Source: an uncultured Ruminococcus sp. (lineage in GTDB: Bacteria > Bacillota > Clostridia > Oscillospirales > CAG-272). Taken from it: DNA of 64,000 nucleotides. This document shows, in pieces, positions 60,646-64,000 of the stretch. Made by a program: the position numbers and the translations under genes. The notes under the pieces were generated by a model. It had not been told where the DNA came from. It did no database searches and saw only the letters and a program-made list of their open reading frames with translations. The stretch's first letter is position 1. Each line of letters opens with the position of its first letter. Location: NCBI GenBank assembly GCA_900551005.1, contig URUL01000001.1, positions 1 through 64,000 on the forward strand, in the 5' to 3' direction.

Positions 60646-60909
60646 ATGTACTTTACGAACGGTAAAAGCCGCGCATTTGAAATGCTCATGCAGGGCAAGC
60701 CCGGATGTGACCGGTACGGGAACGGTTGCACCCCGTTTTCAATGATCTCTTGCTCGCAGGAGCAGACCGCGCGGCACTGCGGCAAATACGCTTACATATA
60801 CAGTTTTGTATCAGGCAAGAGCGCCGTTTTTCTTTCGCCGCGTCTGAGTCCTCTGCCAAAAGGAGGATATCCCATGCAGTCAGATAGGCATTTTCATATC
60901 GTTCTTTAG
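60646..60909 (+). CDS. Possible small Cys-containing protein
   Basis: An 87-codon frame beginning MYFTNGKSRAFEMLMQGKPG, with five cysteines. No family recognised. Shine-Dalgarno weak (AGAGG, 12 nt before ATG). A strong AAAGGAGG inside the frame precedes an in-frame ATG at 60874 that would give only 11 residues. Its position 30 nt after a terminator-capped RNA suggests it may be controlled by it. It may equally be a chance ORF. Confidence 0.35.
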   Translation: MYFTNGKSRAFEMLMQGKPGCDRYGNGCTPFSMISCSQEQTARHCGKYAYIYSFVSGKSAVFLSPRLSPLPKGGYPMQSDRHFHIVL

Positions 60910-60928
60910 AAAAGGATTATTTTCTAAA
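60905..60928. promoter_or_regulatory. Inverted repeat upstream of eda (candidate operator)
   Basis: TTTAGAAAA-ggatta-TTTTCTAAA is a perfect 9-bp inverted repeat ending 3 nt before the -35 box of eda. It could be a regulator site for hexuronate control. Confidence 0.5.
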
Positions 60929-60931
60929 TTA

Positions 60932-60960
60932 TTGACAAAACGCAGTTTGTGTGATATCTT
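60932..60960 (+). promoter_or_regulatory. Promoter of eda
   Basis: TTGACA (60932-60937), 17 nt, TATCTT (60955-60960), then GGAGG before the ATG. Confidence 0.75.
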
Positions 60961-61000
60961 TAGAAATATGAAAGCAATTTCATTCGGAGGATAATTCAAA

Positions 61001-61963
61001 ATGAATGATATCTTAAAAAAAGTAGGGCTTTTCGGCATAGTTCCCGTAGTTAAAATAGAAAATGCCGATGATGCCGAGCCTCTGGCAAAGGCGCTGATCG
61101 CAGGCGGACTTCCTCTCGCGGAAATCACCTTCCGTACAGACGCGGCGGCAGAATCCATCGCCCGCATAACAAAGGCTTATCCCGATATGCTCGTGGGCGC
61201 AGGCACTGTCCTCACGCCCGAGCAGGCAGACAGCGCGGTACAGGCAGGCGCAAAATTCATCGTCAGCCCCGGCTTCAATCCGAGAATTGTCAAGCATTGC
61301 ATTGCAAACGGATATCCCGTAGTCCCCGGCTGTTCTACCTGCGGAGAAATGGAGCAGGCTATGGAGCTCGGTCTTGACGTTGTCAAGTTCTTCCCTGCTG
61401 AAGCATCGGGCGGCCTTGCCGTGCTCAAGGCTGTTTCCGCTCCCTAAGGCAAGCTGAAATTCATGCCCACCGGCGGCATTGAAGCCACAAATATACTCTC
61501 GTATCTGAAGTTCCCGAAAATACTCGCATGCGGCGGCAGCTTCATGGTAAAGGACGCGCTGATAAAGGCGGGCAGATTTGACGAGATAGAGCGCCTTACA
61601 CGCGAAGCGGTAGCTCTCATGCACGGTTTCTCCGTGAAGCACATCGGCATAAATTCCGCAAACGAAGAGACTGCGAGAAAGACGGCAGATATCCTCTGCA
61701 AGCTCTTCATGGTCGCTCCGAACGAGGGCAGAAGCTCAATATTCGCAGGAGCCGAATTTGAGGTAATGAAAACCATGTTCCGCGGCACAAACGGCCATAT
61801 CGCTATAGCCTGCAACTTCCCCGGCAGAGCGCGCGCCTATCTCGAGAGCCTCGGTGTCGAATTTGACGAGTCAACGGCGAAGTATGACGACAAGGGCAAC
61901 CTCACCGTCGTATACTTCAAGAATGAGATAGCGGGCTTTGCTTTCCATCTTGTCACCAAATAA
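61001..61963 (+). CDS. eda: KDPG/KHG aldolase with C-terminal extra domain, interrupted by an in-frame TAA
   Basis: A 320-codon gene. The aldolase domain (1-210) includes GIVPVVKIENADDAEPLAKA, the catalytic Glu region AEITFRTDAAAESI, GAGTVLTPEQAD, the Schiff-base lysine segment DVVKFFPAEASGG, and PTGGIEATN. It cleaves KDPG to pyruvate and glyceraldehyde-3-phosphate. A C-terminal domain of about 108 residues (HIGINSANEETARKTADILC, SIFAGAEFEVMKTMF, GHIAIACN) looks like a glyoxalase/VOC fold, a fusion seen in Clostridia. Codon 149 is TAA (61445-61447), where relatives have Tyr in APYGKLKF. Both halves are otherwise intact in one frame. Confidence 0.88.
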
Positions 61964-62019
61964 TACAGCTGTATATGTTGTGAAATATAATTTTATACAA
62001 ATGAATTATTGAATATATC

Positions 62020-62051
62020 GGCGGTTAGCAAAAACTAACCGCCCTTTTTTT
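62020..62051 (+). terminator. Terminator after eda
   Basis: GGCGGTTAG pairs perfectly with CTAACCGCC across 6 nt, then a run of seven T. Confidence 0.9.
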
Positions 62052-62056
62052 GACTT

Positions 62057-62157
62057 TATATCCCGGATATAGCGATTTTTCTTGAAATTTTATCTATTTT
62101 TTTTGTAAAATCTATAGATTTTTCGATATATGTAGTGTATAATATATCCGGATATAT
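62057..62157. promoter_or_regulatory. Twin palindromes upstream of hndA (candidate operator)
   Basis: TATATCCCGGATATA (62057-62071) and ATATATCCGGATATAT (62142-62157) share the inverted core ATATCC/GGATAT, 85 bp apart. The second lies next to TATAAT-like sequence and a duplicated TAGTGTRTAATATATC element. They could be a regulator binding pair; the identity is unknown. No gene lies in 61967-62291. Confidence 0.45.
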
Positions 62158-62291
62158 AGTGTGTAATATATCAGCGCGCAAGCAAGCGGTCATGCGTCCG
62201 CAGAAGAGGCTCGGCTATGCGAAAGCCGAGAGTATCCTCACATCTTCGGAGCATGTCCGCAAATATAATTTTCAGGAGGACTGTCAAAAAC

Positions 62292-62789
62292 ATGAAAAAG
62301 AAACTGACTACGGTAGAATTTACCGGAACAGCCGAGCAGGAAGCTGCTCTGCGCTCTCTCATCGAAGAGTATAAAAGCGTTCAGGGCAATCTCATGCCGG
62401 TTCTTCAGGGCGCTCAGGAAATCTACGGTTATCTTCCGATAGAGGTCCAGAAAATCATCGCCGAGGGTCTCGGAGTATCTCTTTCCGAGGTTTACGGCGT
62501 AGTTTCCTTCTATTCTCAGTTCGCTCTCAACCCCAAGGGCAAGGTTGCCATCGGCGTATGTCTCGGCACAGCCTGCTATGTTAAGGGCTCGGGCGCTATC
62601 TGCGATAAGGTTGCCGAGCTCACAGGCATCAAGCCCGGCGATATTTCAAAGAGCGGCATTTATTCCTTTGAGGCTACACGTTGCATAGGCGCGTGCGGTC
62701 TTGCTCCCGTCATGACGGTAAACGGCGACGTTTACGGCAGAATCACCGCGAAGGATGTAGCAGACATTCTCGCAAAATACGAAGCGTAA
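62292..62789 (+). CDS. hndA: NuoE/HndA-type [2Fe-2S] subunit of an NAD(P)-linked hydrogenase or oxidoreductase
   Basis: A 165-residue thioredoxin-like ferredoxin. Helical N-terminus (LMPVLQGAQEIYGYLPIEVQ), VYGVVSFYSQF, and cluster ligands in CLGTACYVKG and CIGACGLAP. It passes electrons to the flavoprotein encoded next. The frame opens 25 codons earlier; this ATG follows AGGAGG and matches the family start. Probably part of a bifurcating [FeFe] hydrogenase or NADH:ferredoxin complex. Confidence 0.9.
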   Translation: MKKKLTTVEFTGTAEQEAALRSLIEEYKSVQGNLMPVLQGAQEIYGYLPIEVQKIIAEGLGVSLSEVYGVVSFYSQFALNPKGKVAIGVCLGTACYVKGSGAICDKVAELTGIKPGDISKSGIYSFEATRCIGACGLAPVMTVNGDVYGRITAKDVADILAKYEA

Positions 62790-62877
62790 TCAAAGCAAGT
62801 AACAAACGCGAAAATATCGTTTTCCGCAGCGGACTGAAAACGCAGGCGGACAATAAGAAAGAAAGGAAACACGGCAA

Positions 62878-64000
62878 ATGATAACAATAGAACAACTTAA
62901 CGCCATAAAAAACGAAATGGCGCCCAAGATTGCCATGAGACGCGGTCACGGTCATTTCGTTGACACCGGCGACGGCATTCGCAAAACCGTACTTATCTGC
63001 GGCGGTACAGGCTGTACTTCCTCATCATCGATGAAGGTACGTGACGCGCTCATAGCAGAACTCGAGGCAAACAATATTGCAGACGAAATAAAAGTAGTCA
63101 CCACCGGTTGCTTCGGTCTTTGCGCTCTCGGTCCGATCATGATCGTTTATCCCGAAGGCACATTCTACAGCATGGTCACTCCGAATGAAATACCCGAGAT
63201 AGTATCCGAGCATCTCGTAAAAGGAAACGTCGTAAAGAAATATCTCTACAAAGAGACTGTCAAGGGCGATGAGATCCTCGCTCTCGACCAGACTCCCTTC
63301 TATGGCAAGCAGAAGCGCGTAGCGCTCCGCAACTGCGGCGTTATCGATCCCGAATGCATCAAGGAATACATAGGCTGCGACGGTTACAGCGCACTCGCAA
63401 AAGTACTCACGGAGATGACACCCGACGATGTCATAAAGACCGTTTCCGATTCCGGTCTGCGCGGCAGAGGCGGCGGCGGCTTCCCCACAGGCACAAAGTG
63501 GAAATTCGCATGCGCAAACCGCGGCGAAGTAAAGAAGTACGTTGTATGCAATGCGGATGAGGGCGACCCCGGTGCCTTCATGGACCGTTCCGTTCTCGAG
63601 GGTGACCCTCATGCGGTTCTCGAAGCAATGGCGATCGCAGGCTATGCCATAGGCGCTGACGAAGGATATATTTATGTCCGTGCGGAATATCCTATCGCCG
63701 TTCACCGTCTCCAGGTTGCCATAAAGCAGGCAAGAGAGCTGGGCGTTCTCGGCGAGAACATATTCGGCACAGGCTTCAATTTCGATATCACTCTCCGTCT
63801 CGGTGCAGGCGCATTCGTTTGCGGCGAGGAAACGGCACTGCTCACATCGATCGAGGGCAACCGCGGCGAGCCGCGTCCCCGTCCTCCATTCCCTGCAGTC
63901 AAGGGTCTTTTCGGCAAACCTACTATAATAAATAATGTTGAAACATACGCTAATATCTGCCAGATCATACTCAACGGCGCAGAATGGTTTGCATCCATGG
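62878..64000 (+). CDS. hndC: NuoF/HndC-type NAD(P)-binding flavoprotein subunit (partial)
   Basis: Starts MITIEQLNAIKNEMAPKIAM after AAGGAAACACGGCAA and runs off the window (374 codons seen). The N-terminal thioredoxin-like [2Fe-2S] domain has CGGTGCTSSSS and GCFGLCALGP. The NuoF core has GLRGRGGGGFPTGTKWKF (NADH/FMN loop), CNADEGDPGAFMDRSVLEGD, and GAGAFVCGEETALLTSIEG. The 4Fe-4S C-terminal part and any ferredoxin domains lie outside. Next gene expected: the catalytic hydrogenase subunit. Confidence 0.92.
   Translation, partial: MITIEQLNAIKNEMAPKIAMRRGHGHFVDTGDGIRKTVLICGGTGCTSSSSMKVRDALIAELEANNIADEIKVVTTGCFGLCALGPIMIVYPEGTFYSMVTPNEIPEIVSEHLVKGNVVKKYLYKETVKGDEILALDQTPFYGKQKRVALRNCGVIDPECIKEYIGCDGYSALAKVLTEMTPDDVIKTVSDSGLRGRGGGGFPTGTKWKFACANRGEVKKYVVCNADEGDPGAFMDRSVLEGDPHAVLEAMAIAGYAIGADEGYIYVRAEYPIAVHRLQVAIKQARELGVLGENIFGTGFNFDITLRLGAGAFVCGEETALLTSIEGNRGEPRPRPPFPAVKGLFGKPTIINNVETYANICQIILNGAEWFASM

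Noticed and set aside
60588..60785. Minus-strand 65-codon ORF
   Set aside because: It overlaps the terminator hairpin and has no start signal or recognisable sequence.
1..64000. Genome-wide reassignment of TAA to tyrosine
   Set aside because: TAA ends recR, mscL, rqcH and others at the normal family C-terminus, and reading through would run into terminators. Only two internal TAA codons were found.

Overview
The window looks like part of the chromosome of an anaerobic, Gram-positive-type Bacillota (class Clostridia), probably an uncultured gut commensal. Evidence: a long Bacillus/Clostridium-type SRP RNA next to dnaX, a T-box leader on ileS, an mraZ-led division and cell-wall cluster containing a PASTA-tailed penicillin-binding protein, RqcH, a DnaD/DnaC-type helicase-loading pair, a MurE with the DNPR motif (meso-DAP type), a KDPG aldolase fused to a second domain, and NuoE/NuoF-like hydrogenase subunits. 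No rRNA or CRISPR array is present. Taxonomy below class is not claimed.

Layout. 1-6.9 kb (minus strand): a tightly overlapping cargo operon typical of Clostridial integrative/conjugative elements (DUF3849, AbrB-like, adenine methylase, DUF3789 micropeptide, Api92-like, cytosine methylase, DUF4314 and several orphans). The element continues beyond the left edge, and no integrase or conjugation gene is visible. 6.9-7.25 kb is non-coding, with tRNA-T-arm-like repeats and terminator hairpins. 7.3-7.7 kb: a tRNA-Met(CAT)/tRNA-Trp operon. 7.8-10.7 kb (minus): ffs-dnaX-ebfC-recR. 10.8-14.9 kb (plus): T-box-ileS and mscL. 15-20.1 kb: three tandem solute-binding lipoproteins without transporter genes. 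20.3-27.5 kb (minus): a P-loop ATPase, a PrsA-like lipoprotein, rqcH and a circularly permuted GH3 glycosidase. 27.7-37.8 kb (plus): rpsU, rimM, trmD, murJ, an O-antigen-ligase-like protein, two DUF4330 proteins, HPr, uvrC, rsmD, coaD and a broken NUDIX gene. 38-50.8 kb: mraZ-rsmH-ftsL-PBP-murE-murF-mraY-ftsW-murG-ftsQ-ftsZ. 51-53.6 kb: an ECF sigma factor, its presumed membrane partner, and an orphan. 53.6-60.3 kb (minus): dnaC-like and dnaD-like genes, an origin-like intergenic region, then uxaC-mrp-LMW-PTP-rimI-tsaD. 60.4-64 kb (plus): a candidate structured RNA, eda (hexuronate route, matching uxaC), and hndA/nuoE plus the start of nuoF.

Together the genes cover translation quality control and tRNA charging, peptidoglycan precursor synthesis and septation, replication initiation, uronate catabolism and electron bifurcation/hydrogen metabolism.

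The most unusual feature is three otherwise intact conserved genes each cut by a single in-frame stop: ileS (TAA at a conserved Tyr), eda (TAA at a conserved Tyr) and a P-loop ATPase (TGA at a conserved Gly). In addition, uvrC seems to start at ACG and a NUDIX remnant carries a one-base frameshift. TAA and TGA clearly end many other genes here, so global recoding is unlikely. Readthrough, recent mutation or a base-damage/assembly artefact remain open. Other points of interest are DnaA-box-like clusters at mraZ and upstream of dnaD, a 26-bp inverted repeat around the SRP RNA gene, Shine-Dalgarno sites built into the C-termini of element proteins, and an unidentified terminator-capped RNA at 60.4 kb.
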